DNA of 64,000 nt. It comes from an uncultured Burkholderiales bacterium (lineage in GTDB: Bacteria > Pseudomonadota > Gammaproteobacteria > Burkholderiales > Burkholderiaceae_C). The notes below the pieces were generated by a model, which was given only the letters and a program-made list of their open reading frames with translations, made no database searches and was not told where the DNA came from. This document shows, piece after piece, positions 32,836 to 41,640 of the stretch. Both the position numbers and the translations under genes were made by a program. The DNA lies in contig CALTTG010000001.1 of assembly GCA_943908475.1 (NCBI GenBank), positions 62,001 to 126,000 on the forward strand, read 5' to 3'. The first letter of the stretch is position 1, and the number at the start of each line of letters is the position of its first letter.

Positions 32836-33357
32836 TCAAGCTTGGAAACGCTTGACCAGCGCTTCGGGGCGGAGGGTGTCGTACTCTTCGAACGGCTGGT
32901 GGATCCAGGGGCTGGTGGGCAAGGCGTCCACAAAGTAGTCTGGCGTGTATGTCGATACCCCTTTGACCCAGATGACCGCCGAGCGCAACTCGGTGATGGC
33001 GGGCATGGCGCGCAAACGTTCCACAACGGCGCGCAGGGTCACCCCCGAATCGGCCAGATCGTCCACCAGCAACACCCGCCCAGCCAACTCGCCCTTGGGC
33101 ATGGTGATGTACTTGGCCATGTCAAGACGACCTTGCAAGGTGCCGCCTTCGTCGCGGTAGGAACTCGTCGACATGATGCCCAAGGGGCGGTCGAAGATTC
33201 GCGACAACACATCGCCGGGACGCAAACCACCTCGAGCCAGACACAGAATCTGGTCGAACTCCCAACCCGATTCATGCACTTTCAACGCCAGACGCTCCAC
33301 CAGCAGGTGGTAGTCGTCCCAATTCACGTGCAGGTGCTTGCCGTCGTCGGTGAGCAT
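32836..33357 (-). CDS. Purine-type phosphoribosyltransferase
   Basis: A type I phosphoribosyltransferase of 173 residues, probably salvaging a purine base with PRPP. The PRPP motif VLLVDDLADSGVTL is clear. The N-terminal CLARGGLRPGDVLS and the STSSYRDEGG loop resemble xanthine-guanine and hypoxanthine enzymes. Substrate specificity is not certain. ATG 33357 is preferred over an in-frame TTG at 33363. It follows purA by 48 bases, which fits a purine role, and precedes a TetR regulator. Confidence 0.88.
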   Translation of the reverse strand: MLTDDGKHLHVNWDDYHLLVERLALKVHESGWEFDQILCLARGGLRPGDVLSRIFDRPLGIMSTSSYRDEGGTLQGRLDMAKYITMPKGELAGRVLLVDDLADSGVTLRAVVERLRAMPAITELRSAVIWVKGVSTYTPDYFVDALPTSPWIHQPFEEYDTLRPEALVKRFQA

Positions 33358-33405
33358 GGCCAATTCCTTGTGGTTCGAAGTACTGAAGGGGTGGACTGCG
33401 AGAAA

Positions 33406-34767
33406 TCAGCCCTTGTAAGGGTGACGCAGCAAAATGGTGTGATCGCGATCAGGCCCGGTCGAGACCATGTCGATGGGCGCACCGATGTAGGCCTCAACGC
33501 GCTGAAGGTAGGCACGGGCGTTGTCGGGCAGCTTGTCCCACTCCGTCACCCCGAAGGTGGTGCCTTCCCAGCCTGGGAAGGTTTCATAGATGGGCTCGCA
33601 CTGGGTGATTTCGTCGGCGTCCAGCGGCAGGATGTCAACGCGCTGCCCATTGAGCATGTAGCCCACGCAGACATTGATTTCCTTCAGACCATCGAGCACG
33701 TCCAGCTTGGTGATGCACAGGCCGGAAACGCCGTTGATCAACACCGAACGCTTCAAGGCTGCGGCATCGAGCCAACCGCACCGACGTGCACGGCCGGTGA
33801 CCGTGCCCCGCTCTTGTCCGACTGTCGAGAGGTGATGACCCACGGTGCCTTCTTTGTCCCACTCCAGCTCAGTGGGGAACGGGCCGCTGCCCACGCGAGT
33901 GGTGTAGGCCTTGGTGATGCCGAGGATGTAGTGCAGCTTGTCTGGGCCCACGCCCGAACCTGCCGCAGCGTTGCCGGCGACACAATTGGACGAAGTCACG
34001 AACGGGTACGTGCCGTGGTCGATGTCGAGCAAGGTGCCTTGCGCGCCTTCAAACAGCACACTGCCACCCGCCACGTTGTGGCCATGGATCTTCACGCCGA
34101 CATCCGCGAGCATCGGCAAAATCTGTTGGGCCGCTTCCATCGCCTGGTCGTAGATGGGCTGGAAGGCCAGAGGCTGCCCCTTGAGGTAGCCCGACAGCGC
34201 GAAGTTGTGAAGGTCCAGCAACTCTTTGAGTTTGACGGCAAAACGCTCCGGGTGCTTGAGGTCCTGAACGCGCAACGCACGGCGCGCGACCTTGTCTTCG
34301 TAAGCAGGGCCGATGCCCTTGCCCGTGGTGCCGATCTTGCCGCTGCCACTGGATTCGCGCAGGGCTTCACGGGCCTTATCGACCTCCACGTGGAACGGCA
34401 GGATCAGGGGGCAAGACTCGCTGATGAACAAGCGCGAGCGCACGTTGAGCCCCGCATCTTCGAGGCGTTTGATTTCTGTCAGCAGGTGGATCGGATCGAC
34501 CACGACGCCGTTGCCGATGTAGCAAGCCACGCCCTCCCGCATGATGCCGGAGGGGATCAGTTGCAAGGCAGTCTTTTTGCCGTTGATCACGAGGGTGTGG
34601 CCGGCGTTGTGCCCGCCCTGGAAGCGAACGACAGCAGCGGCGTGGTCGGTCAACCAATCGACCACTTTGCCCTTGCCTTCGTCACCCCACTGGGTGCCGA
34701 CCACAACCACGTTGCGGGCAGAAGGTGCGCTGGAGCCGGGACGTGCCGACACATGGGAGCTTTGCAT
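33406..34767 (-). CDS. purA: Adenylosuccinate synthetase
   Basis: Catalyses the GTP-dependent first step from IMP to AMP. The 453-residue protein has the P-loop-like GTQWGDEGKGKVVDWL with catalytic Asp and Lys, GHNAGHT, and GRARRCGWLDA near the C-terminal third. A short extra N-terminus of about 17 residues precedes the conserved core. It lies 34 bases after hisZ and 48 before the phosphoribosyltransferase. Confidence 0.97.
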   Translation of the reverse strand: MQSSHVSARPGSSAPSARNVVVVGTQWGDEGKGKVVDWLTDHAAAVVRFQGGHNAGHTLVINGKKTALQLIPSGIMREGVACYIGNGVVVDPIHLLTEIKRLEDAGLNVRSRLFISESCPLILPFHVEVDKAREALRESSGSGKIGTTGKGIGPAYEDKVARRALRVQDLKHPERFAVKLKELLDLHNFALSGYLKGQPLAFQPIYDQAMEAAQQILPMLADVGVKIHGHNVAGGSVLFEGAQGTLLDIDHGTYPFVTSSNCVAGNAAAGSGVGPDKLHYILGITKAYTTRVGSGPFPTELEWDKEGTVGHHLSTVGQERGTVTGRARRCGWLDAAALKRSVLINGVSGLCITKLDVLDGLKEINVCVGYMLNGQRVDILPLDADEITQCEPIYETFPGWEGTTFGVTEWDKLPDNARAYLQRVEAYIGAPIDMVSTGPDRDHTILLRHPYKG

Positions 34768-34801
34768 GGCTAATTCCTGTTTCGCGTGAAAAGGTCAAGG
34801 C

Positions 34802-35995
34802 TCAGATCGAGCGCACTGACCAGCGTCCATCGACACATGCGAGTTCTTGATCGCAGTCGAATTCCTGGACGTCGTGTTCATGTCCGGGCAGCACACACAC
34901 CACGGTGTGCCCCTGCCCTCTGAGTGTCTGCACCGCCTGGCGCAGCGCGGGATCCTGGCCCCACGGCGCCCGGATGGCAGACCGGAGGGTCGAAGCCTGT
35001 CGACTCGCCAACACCTCGGCCAGGATCTTGAGATCCAGGCTGAAGCCTGCCGCGGGACGACGGCGACCGAAAACCGCACCGACTTCGTCGTAGCGACCAC
35101 CTCGCACCAAGGCATCGGCGTGCCCCTGCGCATACACGGCAAATCGAATGCCGCTGTAGTAGGCGTAGCCGCTCAAGTCGGACAAATCAAAGCCGATGCT
35201 GACCTCCGGCTGAGCGACCTTCAGGTGCTCGGCCAACCAGCGAAGATCGTTCAACGCGGCATCGATCAAGGCGTGTGACGGCAACTTCGCGCGGGCCTGA
35301 TCAAGCACCTCGGTGCCGCCAAAAAGCCCCGTCAACGCAACCAGGGCATCGAGGGCCCCGGGTTGCTGCCCCAAAGCGCCGGAGGCGTGCAACTCACGCA
35401 AAGCCCCAACATCTTTGGCGTTCAGTGCCGCAATGACGGTCTCTTGGACCTCAGACGGAGCTTGGTCCAGGCCCAACGCAGCCAAGACGCCTCGAACGAG
35501 ACGCACATCGGCCAGGTCCATCACCAGTCCCGACAGCCCACTGGCGTTCAATCCACCCAAGGCCAGCTCGGTCGACTCCAGCTCTGCCTCGAGGCCGGAA
35601 TGCCCGTAAATCTCTGCGCCAAGCTGAAGCGGCTCACGGGTCGCGTGGGGGCTCGCCGGGCGGGTGTGCAACACCGGGCCGCAGTAGGCCAGCCGCGTCA
35701 CGCTGTCACGGTTCAACAAATGCGCGTCGATGCGAGCGACTTGGGGCGTCGCGTCAGCGCGCAAACCCAAGGTTCGCCCACTGAGTTGGTCGACCAATTT
35801 GAAGGTTTTCAGGTCCAGCGCATGGCCGGTGCCCGACAGCAGCGACTCGATGTGTTCGAGCAGCGGGGGCATCACGAGCTCGTAGCCGTAGCCCCGCGCG
35901 GCATCCAGCCACACACGACGCAGCTCTTCCACGCGACGCGCCTGAGACGGCAAAACGTCAGCGATGTGCTCTGGCAACAGCCAAGCAGACGACAT
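34802..35995 (-). CDS. hisZ: ATP phosphoribosyltransferase regulatory subunit
   Basis: HisRS-like protein without tRNA-charging ability that activates the short-form HisG in histidine synthesis. The 397-residue product has the class II synthetase-like fold (PPLLEHIESLL, TLGLRADATPQVARI, GRYDEVGAVFGRRRPAAGFSLDL) but lacks the histidyl-tRNA synthetase anticodon domain. Its presence implies a short HisG elsewhere in the genome. Between hflC and purA is its usual place in Burkholderiales. Confidence 0.95.
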   Translation of the reverse strand: MSSAWLLPEHIADVLPSQARRVEELRRVWLDAARGYGYELVMPPLLEHIESLLSGTGHALDLKTFKLVDQLSGRTLGLRADATPQVARIDAHLLNRDSVTRLAYCGPVLHTRPASPHATREPLQLGAEIYGHSGLEAELESTELALGGLNASGLSGLVMDLADVRLVRGVLAALGLDQAPSEVQETVIAALNAKDVGALRELHASGALGQQPGALDALVALTGLFGGTEVLDQARAKLPSHALIDAALNDLRWLAEHLKVAQPEVSIGFDLSDLSGYAYYSGIRFAVYAQGHADALVRGGRYDEVGAVFGRRRPAAGFSLDLKILAEVLASRQASTLRSAIRAPWGQDPALRQAVQTLRGQGHTVVCVLPGHEHDVQEFDCDQELACVDGRWSVRSI

Positions 35996-36044
35996 AAGAA
36001 ATCGGGAAGGGGGTTAAAAACGAGATTCTACCGGGGAACGAGGG

Positions 36045-36230
36045 TCAACCCAAGCACCACAACAGCAGCAATCCCCCAACGATGCTGATCAGGCCCATGA
36101 ATCGGAGCTGTCCATCGTTGAGTTGCAGGACCTTGGCAAACATGTTTCGCCAGGCGGCAGGGTGAAAGAAAGGCAAAAGGCCCTCGATGACAAGCACGAG
36201 GGCCAAGGACTGCCAGATCAGGTCAGGCAA
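36045..36230 (-). CDS. Small DUF2065 (YjeT-like) membrane protein
   Basis: A 61-residue protein with two hydrophobic helices (about residues 5-22 and 43-60) around a basic segment with PAAWRNMFAKVLQL. It matches the DUF2065/YjeT family, commonly found just downstream of hflC; the function is unknown. It starts 21 bases after the hflC stop, so it belongs to the operon. Confidence 0.85.
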   Translation of the reverse strand: MPDLIWQSLALVLVIEGLLPFFHPAAWRNMFAKVLQLNDGQLRFMGLISIVGGLLLLWCLG

Positions 36231-36251
36231 GACGGCACCGACGTGTTTGCG

Positions 36252-37130
36252 TCACTTTCCGCCAGCGCCCGAACCACGCATGGCACGGAAAAAGTCGCTG
36301 CTGGGGTCCAACACCATCACGTCGCTCTTGCTGCGGAATGTGGTGCGGTAAGCCTGCAAGCTGCGGTAGAACGCCGCAAACTGTGCATCTTTGCCAAACG
36401 ACTCGGAGTAAATGGCCGAAGCCTTTGCGTCGCCCTCACCCATCGTCTTTTGCGCATCGCGGTAGGCTTCAGCGACGATCACATCACGCTGGCGATCGGC
36501 ATCGGCACGAATCTTTTCGCCCTCAGCACCACCGGTCGAGCGCAGTTCGTTGGCCACGCGCTTTCGCTCCGACTCCATGCGGCGGTAGACCGATTCAGTG
36601 ATGTTGGCGGAAAAGTCGACGCGCTTGATGCGAACGTCAACGATCTCGATGCCAAATGACTTGGCGTCTTCCTGCAGGCGCTTGATCACACCTTGCATGA
36701 CACGCTCACGGTCAGTGGCCAGAACAGAGGCCACCGTGCGCTTGGTGACCTCTTCGTTCAGGGCGGCCTGAACGATGGGCGCAAGGCGATTTTCAGCATT
36801 GCGGGGGTCGACACCCGCATTGCGAATGAACTGCTTGGGATCGGTGATGCGCCACTTGAGCAGCCAGTCGATCACCAGGCTCTTCTTTTCAGCCGTGAAG
36901 ATGGGCTTTGACTCAGGGCTGTCCAGGGTCTGCGTGCGGCGGTCCAGCATGACCACGTTTTGCAGTGGCGCAGGCATTTTGAACTTGAGGCCGGGCTCTG
37001 AAATCACTTCCTTGATTTCACCCAGGGCGTACACAACAGCGAACTGCCGCTGGTCCACCACGAACAAGGTGGAGCTGAGCAACGCAAGGGCCAGCAGAAC
37101 GCCAGCAACGATGGTTCCGATTCGATTCAT
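36252..37130 (-). CDS. hflC: HflC protein, FtsH protease modulator
   Basis: SPFH/prohibitin-family subunit that forms a periplasm-facing cage with HflK around the FtsH protease. The 292-residue protein has one N-terminal transmembrane helix (about 6-25), the SPFH domain with VDQRQFAVVYALGEI and LVIDWLLKWRITDP, and a long Ala/Glu/Arg-rich coiled-coil. It follows hflK by 24 bases. Confidence 0.96.
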   Translation of the reverse strand: MNRIGTIVAGVLLALALLSSTLFVVDQRQFAVVYALGEIKEVISEPGLKFKMPAPLQNVVMLDRRTQTLDSPESKPIFTAEKKSLVIDWLLKWRITDPKQFIRNAGVDPRNAENRLAPIVQAALNEEVTKRTVASVLATDRERVMQGVIKRLQEDAKSFGIEIVDVRIKRVDFSANITESVYRRMESERKRVANELRSTGGAEGEKIRADADRQRDVIVAEAYRDAQKTMGEGDAKASAIYSESFGKDAQFAAFYRSLQAYRTTFRSKSDVMVLDPSSDFFRAMRGSGAGGK

Positions 37131-37154
37131 GGGGTGCTGTCCTGTGTGGGCCGA

Positions 37155-38546
37155 TCAACGAACGTCGCGGTCGCGGCTGCGCAACCCATCGCGCGAGCGG
37201 GCATCTGCGGCACCCGTGGTATTCGATGAAGTGACATCAGCCGCTGCGGCCGAAGACGCCGAGGGGTTGACCGGTGCCGCCATGGGCGACGCTGCGGCAC
37301 CGCCTGAGGCTTGCATCAGCTTGTCCAGGGGCAGATACAGGAGGTTCGAGCCTTGCTTGGAATCCACCATCACCTTGGTGACGTTGCCATAAATTTGCTG
37401 CATGGTGTCGATGTACATCCGGTCGCGCGTCACGGCGGGCGCCTTCTGATACTCAGCCAGAACCAGCTTGAAGCGTTGAGAGTCACCCTCTGCCTGGGCC
37501 ACCACCTTGGCGGCATAGCCAGCGGCCTCTTCGCGCAAGCGAGCGGCGGTACCTTGCGCTTTGGGGATCACGTCGTTCGCATACGCTTGACCTTCATTTT
37601 TAAGCCGCTCGCGGTCGGCGCCAGCCTTGAAGGCGTCGTCGAAAGCCGCTTGAACCTGTTCCGGCGCTTGCACGCTCTTGACGTTGACGTTCACGACCGT
37701 CACCCCCGCCTTGATCTTGCGAAGCTGCGCCTGGATGGATTTGGCCAGGTCAATCGCGATGGCATCGCGCTGCTCGTACAAGACCGAGTCCATGGTGCTG
37801 GCCCCTACGATCTCGCGAACCGCAGATTCCGAGGCTTGCAACACCGCTTCATCAGAGTTGCGGTTTTCGAACAGGTACTGCCGAGCGTCTTCGAGACGGT
37901 ACTGGACCGTGAACTGGATGTCGATGATGTTCTCGTCACGCGTCAACATCGACGAGTCACGCAGGCCAGAGCCTTGTGTGACCGACGAGCTGCCAACATC
38001 CACCGACCGCAGCTGGGTCAAGTTGACAATTTCGTGGCTCTGGAATGGGTAGGGAGCGCGCCACTGGAAACCAGCTTCCGTGGTGTGGCTGAATCGACCA
38101 AACGACATGATCACCGCCTGCTGGCCTTCTTGGACGATGAAGAAGCCACTGCCCAACCAGACAAGTGCGACCAAACCACCAATGACCCCCAAGCCAATGC
38201 CTGCGCTTGCCGGGTCCGGCGTCATGCCGCCCCCGGGGCCATTGTTGTCGCTGCCACCGCGGCCGTTGTTGGCAAACAGACCGCTGAGCTTGCGGTTGAA
38301 GTCCCGCCAGAGTTCATCCAAGTCAGGGGGACCGTCGTCACGCCCCGCTTGCATGACCTGACCGCGGGCCAACAACGGCAGCCGCTTGTAGACCGGGTGA
38401 CTGACTTTCCAGATCAGACGCCCTGCGGCACTGGTGAGGAAGTCCGCGGCACAAGCGACAGCCTGTGCGACCGTGCGCATTTTGTGCACCAGTGAGGGGG
38501 GCCGGACCGTGTCAGTGGATACCGACTCAGCGGAATTCTGGTTCAT
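37155..38546 (-). CDS. hflK: HflK protein, FtsH protease modulator
   Basis: Partner of HflC. The 463 residues start with a soluble N-terminal segment containing a Gly/Asn-rich stretch (NGRGGSDNNGPGGG). A transmembrane helix follows at about 117-140, then the SPFH domain (EEGQQAVIMSFGRFSHT-like, with Val at the second position here) and a C-terminal coiled-coil. It ends in a Ser/Ala/Arg tail. The ATG overlaps the hflX stop by four bases (ATGA). Confidence 0.96.
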   Translation of the reverse strand: MNQNSAESVSTDTVRPPSLVHKMRTVAQAVACAADFLTSAAGRLIWKVSHPVYKRLPLLARGQVMQAGRDDGPPDLDELWRDFNRKLSGLFANNGRGGSDNNGPGGGMTPDPASAGIGLGVIGGLVALVWLGSGFFIVQEGQQAVIMSFGRFSHTTEAGFQWRAPYPFQSHEIVNLTQLRSVDVGSSSVTQGSGLRDSSMLTRDENIIDIQFTVQYRLEDARQYLFENRNSDEAVLQASESAVREIVGASTMDSVLYEQRDAIAIDLAKSIQAQLRKIKAGVTVVNVNVKSVQAPEQVQAAFDDAFKAGADRERLKNEGQAYANDVIPKAQGTAARLREEAAGYAAKVVAQAEGDSQRFKLVLAEYQKAPAVTRDRMYIDTMQQIYGNVTKVMVDSKQGSNLLYLPLDKLMQASGGAAASPMAAPVNPSASSAAAADVTSSNTTGAADARSRDGLRSRDRDVR

Positions 38547-39808
38547 GGTTGAACGTCGTTAGGTGAAAGTTCGACGAAAGATTCTGCGATCTCGGAAGAA
38601 ATCTCGCGATCTGAATTGTGCACGTCCTTTGCACGACCATCGTCCTGAAAGGGCCATGTTTCGGCACTCAGACCTTCGATGGCGGCACGCGACAACAGTT
38701 TCCGCAAAGTGTCCAGACCTTGCCCTTCCAGGGCACTGACGAACACCCGACAGGCCATGGTGCCGTCGGGCAACTCAAACACATCCTGCTCATGCCGAGG
38801 CTGCTGGTGCGCCTCTAGCGCATCCACCTTGTTGTAGACCAACACTTGGGGGATGTGACCGGCCCCGATGGATTGCAGCACGCGCTGCACTTCGACCATC
38901 TGCTCCAGCAACACCGGACTGGCGGCATCCACCACATGGAGGAGTACATCAGCCTCAACAGCTTCCAAGAGCGTGGCTTCAAAGGATTCCACCAAAGTGT
39001 GTGGCAAGTCGCGAATGAAGCCGACCGTGTCGGAGAGGGTCACGCTGCGCTGGGCATCGGCCAGGTACAGCTGGCGGGTGGTCGTGTCGAGCGTGGCGAA
39101 CAGTTGGTTGGCAGCGTAGGTGCCGGCCTTGGTCAAGGCGTTGAACAGGGTGGATTTGCCCGCGTTGGTGTAGCCCACCAGCGACGCTCTGAACGTGCCG
39201 GTGCGCTCGCGCCCACGACGCTGGGTGTTGCGTTGGCGCTTGACTTTGATCAGCTGAGCCTTGAGCGACTTGATCTTCTGGTCGATCATGCGACGGTCAA
39301 GTTCGATCTGGGTTTCGCCAGGGCCGCCACGGTGCCCCACCCCACCACGCTGACGCTCCAGGTGGGACCAACGACGCACGAGCCGACTGGAAAGGTATTC
39401 GAGCCGGGCCAGTTCGACTTGCAGTTTGCCCTCGTGACTGCGGGCACGTGCGCCAAAAATCTCAAGGATGAGCCCGGTGCGGTCCAGAACTTCAACACCG
39501 ATGTGTCGCTCCAGATTGCGTTGCTGAGCGGGCGAAAGTGCTTGGTCGAAGATCACCGCTTGCGCGAGTTGATCTTGAACCAGAAATTTGATTTCGTCGG
39601 CCTTGCCAGACCCGACAAAAAAGGCAGCATCGGGCGCCTTGCGCCGAGCGATGACTTTGGCGATGGGCTGGTCGCCGGCCGATTCGGCCAGCAACGCCAG
39701 CTCATCCAGGGTGGGATCGAAAGAGGATCCGGGCCCCAGGTCGACACCCACCAACACCACCCGAGGCAAGCTCGGGTCACGCGACTCTAACAAGGAAGAT
39801 GATGTCAA
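38543..39808 (-). CDS. hflX: GTPase HflX
   Basis: Ribosome-associated GTPase that rescues stalled ribosomes after heat stress. The 421-residue protein has the N-terminal HflX domain (VGSGKADEIKFLV), a glycine-rich linker (RGGVGHRGGPGETQIELDRR), the G domain with LVGYTNAGKSTLFN, TVGFIRDLPHTLV and NKVD, and an acidic C-terminal tail. The start is uncertain: no ATG is available and I use a TTG at 39808, 45 bases after hfq; a second TTG lies 5 codons in. It couples into hflK. Confidence 0.93.
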   Translation of the reverse strand: MTSSSLLESRDPSLPRVVLVGVDLGPGSSFDPTLDELALLAESAGDQPIAKVIARRKAPDAAFFVGSGKADEIKFLVQDQLAQAVIFDQALSPAQQRNLERHIGVEVLDRTGLILEIFGARARSHEGKLQVELARLEYLSSRLVRRWSHLERQRGGVGHRGGPGETQIELDRRMIDQKIKSLKAQLIKVKRQRNTQRRGRERTGTFRASLVGYTNAGKSTLFNALTKAGTYAANQLFATLDTTTRQLYLADAQRSVTLSDTVGFIRDLPHTLVESFEATLLEAVEADVLLHVVDAASPVLLEQMVEVQRVLQSIGAGHIPQVLVYNKVDALEAHQQPRHEQDVFELPDGTMACRVFVSALEGQGLDTLRKLLSRAAIEGLSAETWPFQDDGRAKDVHNSDREISSEIAESFVELSPNDVQP

Positions 39809-39853
39809 GGGGTCGAGTGTCTGGTGCGGGTGAAGTGTGGCTGCAACTGAGGA

Positions 39854-40093
39854 TCAGTCAGCAGCCTCGTCGTTGGCGTGGAAATTCACGGCACGACCAG
39901 GAACCACCGTGGAGATGGCATGCTTGTAAACCATCTGGGTCACGGTGTTACGAAGCAGAACCACGTACTGATCGAAGGATTCGATCTGGCCCTGGAGCTT
40001 GATGCCGTTGACCAGGTAAATGGACACCGGCACATGTTCTCTGCGCAAAAGGTTCAGGAACGGGTCTTGTAAAAGTTGCCCTTTGTTGCTCAC
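39854..40093 (-). CDS. hfq: RNA chaperone Hfq
   Basis: Hexameric Sm-like chaperone for small RNA-mRNA pairing. The 79-residue protein has the canonical core beginning SNKGQLLQDPFLNLLRRE, then NGIKLQGQIESFDQ and YKHAISTVVPGR. The start is a GTG at 40093 with GGAG six bases upstream, matching the conserved N-terminus; an upstream in-frame start at 40129 would add 12 residues. The C-terminal tail is short. A 174-base gap from der may hold the promoter, with a GATAAG-like element near 40131. Confidence 0.96.
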   Translation of the reverse strand: MSNKGQLLQDPFLNLLRREHVPVSIYLVNGIKLQGQIESFDQYVVLLRNTVTQMVYKHAISTVVPGRAVNFHANDEAAD

Positions 40094-40267
40094 GATATGC
40101 TCCGTGATGGAAAGTTTTGGAAAACACACCTTATCACACGGCCATCCCTCATGCGAGGGAAGGGTTGGCGAGAATCAGGCTCGAAGGCGGCAATCCGCTC
40201 CAAAGTCATGTGATGCCCCTCGGCCTGTTTTCAAGCCCTTCGGCTGAAATCGAGGCCTTGGGGCGCC

Positions 40268-41611
40268 TCACTCTTCCGTGAACGGGTTGCCAGACAATTT
40301 CATTTCAATGCGCAACGGCGTGCCGGTGAGCTTGAAATGCTCGCGGAAACGGCTCTCCAGGTAGCGCTTGTAGCTGTCGGTGACCGCCTCCAGCGAGTTG
40401 CCGTGGATGACGATGACCGGAGGGTTCTGGCCGCCCTGGTGGGCGTAGCGAAGCTTGGGGCGCGTGGTGCCTGAGCGCTTGGGCTGCTGAAATTCCACCG
40501 CCTCGTGAAGCAGACGCGTCAGCACGGGGGTGGGCATTTTGCAAGCCGCTGACTTCCAGGCATCGGCAATGGCTTTCCACAACGGGCCCAGCCCTTGGCG
40601 CTTGATGGCCGAAATGTGCAACACCGGCGCAAACTTGAGGAAGGCCAGACGCGTTTCAATCGATCGCTGCAGCATTTCTCGTTGATAGCTGTCAACTGCG
40701 TCCCACTTGTTGATGGCGATCACCACCGCACGCCCCGACTCCAAGACGTAACCCGCGATGTGGGCATCTTGATCGGAAACCCCCTGGGTGGCATCGATCA
40801 ACAGCAGGACCACGTTGGCGTCAGAGATGGCTTGCAGGGTCTTGACCACCGAGAACTTCTCAATGGCCTCGAACACCCTGCCCTTGCGACGCAAGCCGGC
40901 GGTGTCGATCAACTCATAACGGCGCCCATCCCGCTCGAAGGGCACGGAAATCGCATCACGCGTCGTGCCGGGCATGTCGAACGCCACCAAGCGTTCTTCA
41001 CCCAGCCAAGTGTTGATCAAGGTGGACTTGCCCACATTGGGTCGTCCAGCCACGGCCAAGCGAATGGGTCGTTCGAGGTCGTCGCCATCGAGCAGGTCTT
41101 CGTCGTCATCGTCCTCTGGGAAGAAGCCATCGAGGGCCATTTCCAGCAGGCTTCGAATGCCCTGACCATGCGCCGATGAGACGGGGATCGGGTCACCGAT
41201 GCCCAGTTCGTAGAACTCCGCCACCAGGGGAGATTCCTGCATGCCCTCGGCCTTGTTCGCCGCCAACAAAACCCGCTTGTTGGCCGTGCGCAGGTAATTG
41301 GCAATGTCGTGGTCTTGGGCCGACAGGCCCGCACGAACGTCCACCACGAAAATCACGGCATCGGCCTCGGCAACGGCCTGCCGAGTCTGCTTGGCCATCT
41401 CCTTGTAGATGCCGGCCGTGCAGTCGGGCTCAAACCCACCGGTGTCGATGACGATGTACTCACGGCTGTTGAGTCGCCCTTCGCCATAGTGGCGGTCACG
41501 GGTCAGGCCGGCGTAATCGGCCACGATGGCATCGCGGCTCTTGGTGAACCGATTGAACAGCGTTGATTTGCCCACATTGGGACGACCGACCAACGCAATG
41601 ACGGGTTTCAT
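40268..41611 (-). CDS. der: Ribosome-assembly GTPase Der (EngA)
   Basis: Tandem-GTPase needed for 50S maturation. The 447-residue protein has two G domains, with GRPNVGKSTLF near residue 8 and GRPNVGKSTLI near residue 188, DTAGLRRKG in the second, NKWD, and a KH-like C-terminal domain. An acidic linker (EDDDDEDLLDGDD) joins the two G domains. It lies between bamB and hfq, the standard order. Confidence 0.97.
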   Translation of the reverse strand: MKPVIALVGRPNVGKSTLFNRFTKSRDAIVADYAGLTRDRHYGEGRLNSREYIVIDTGGFEPDCTAGIYKEMAKQTRQAVAEADAVIFVVDVRAGLSAQDHDIANYLRTANKRVLLAANKAEGMQESPLVAEFYELGIGDPIPVSSAHGQGIRSLLEMALDGFFPEDDDDEDLLDGDDLERPIRLAVAGRPNVGKSTLINTWLGEERLVAFDMPGTTRDAISVPFERDGRRYELIDTAGLRRKGRVFEAIEKFSVVKTLQAISDANVVLLLIDATQGVSDQDAHIAGYVLESGRAVVIAINKWDAVDSYQREMLQRSIETRLAFLKFAPVLHISAIKRQGLGPLWKAIADAWKSAACKMPTPVLTRLLHEAVEFQQPKRSGTTRPKLRYAHQGGQNPPVIVIHGNSLEAVTDSYKRYLESRFREHFKLTGTPLRIEMKLSGNPFTEE

Positions 41612-41640
41612 TCGAATTAACTACCAGCAGTGCCCGCCAG

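Noticed and set aside
32695..34773. A 692-codon plus-strand frame opposite purA and the phosphoribosyltransferase
   Set aside because: Spans several well-identified genes on the other strand; shadow.
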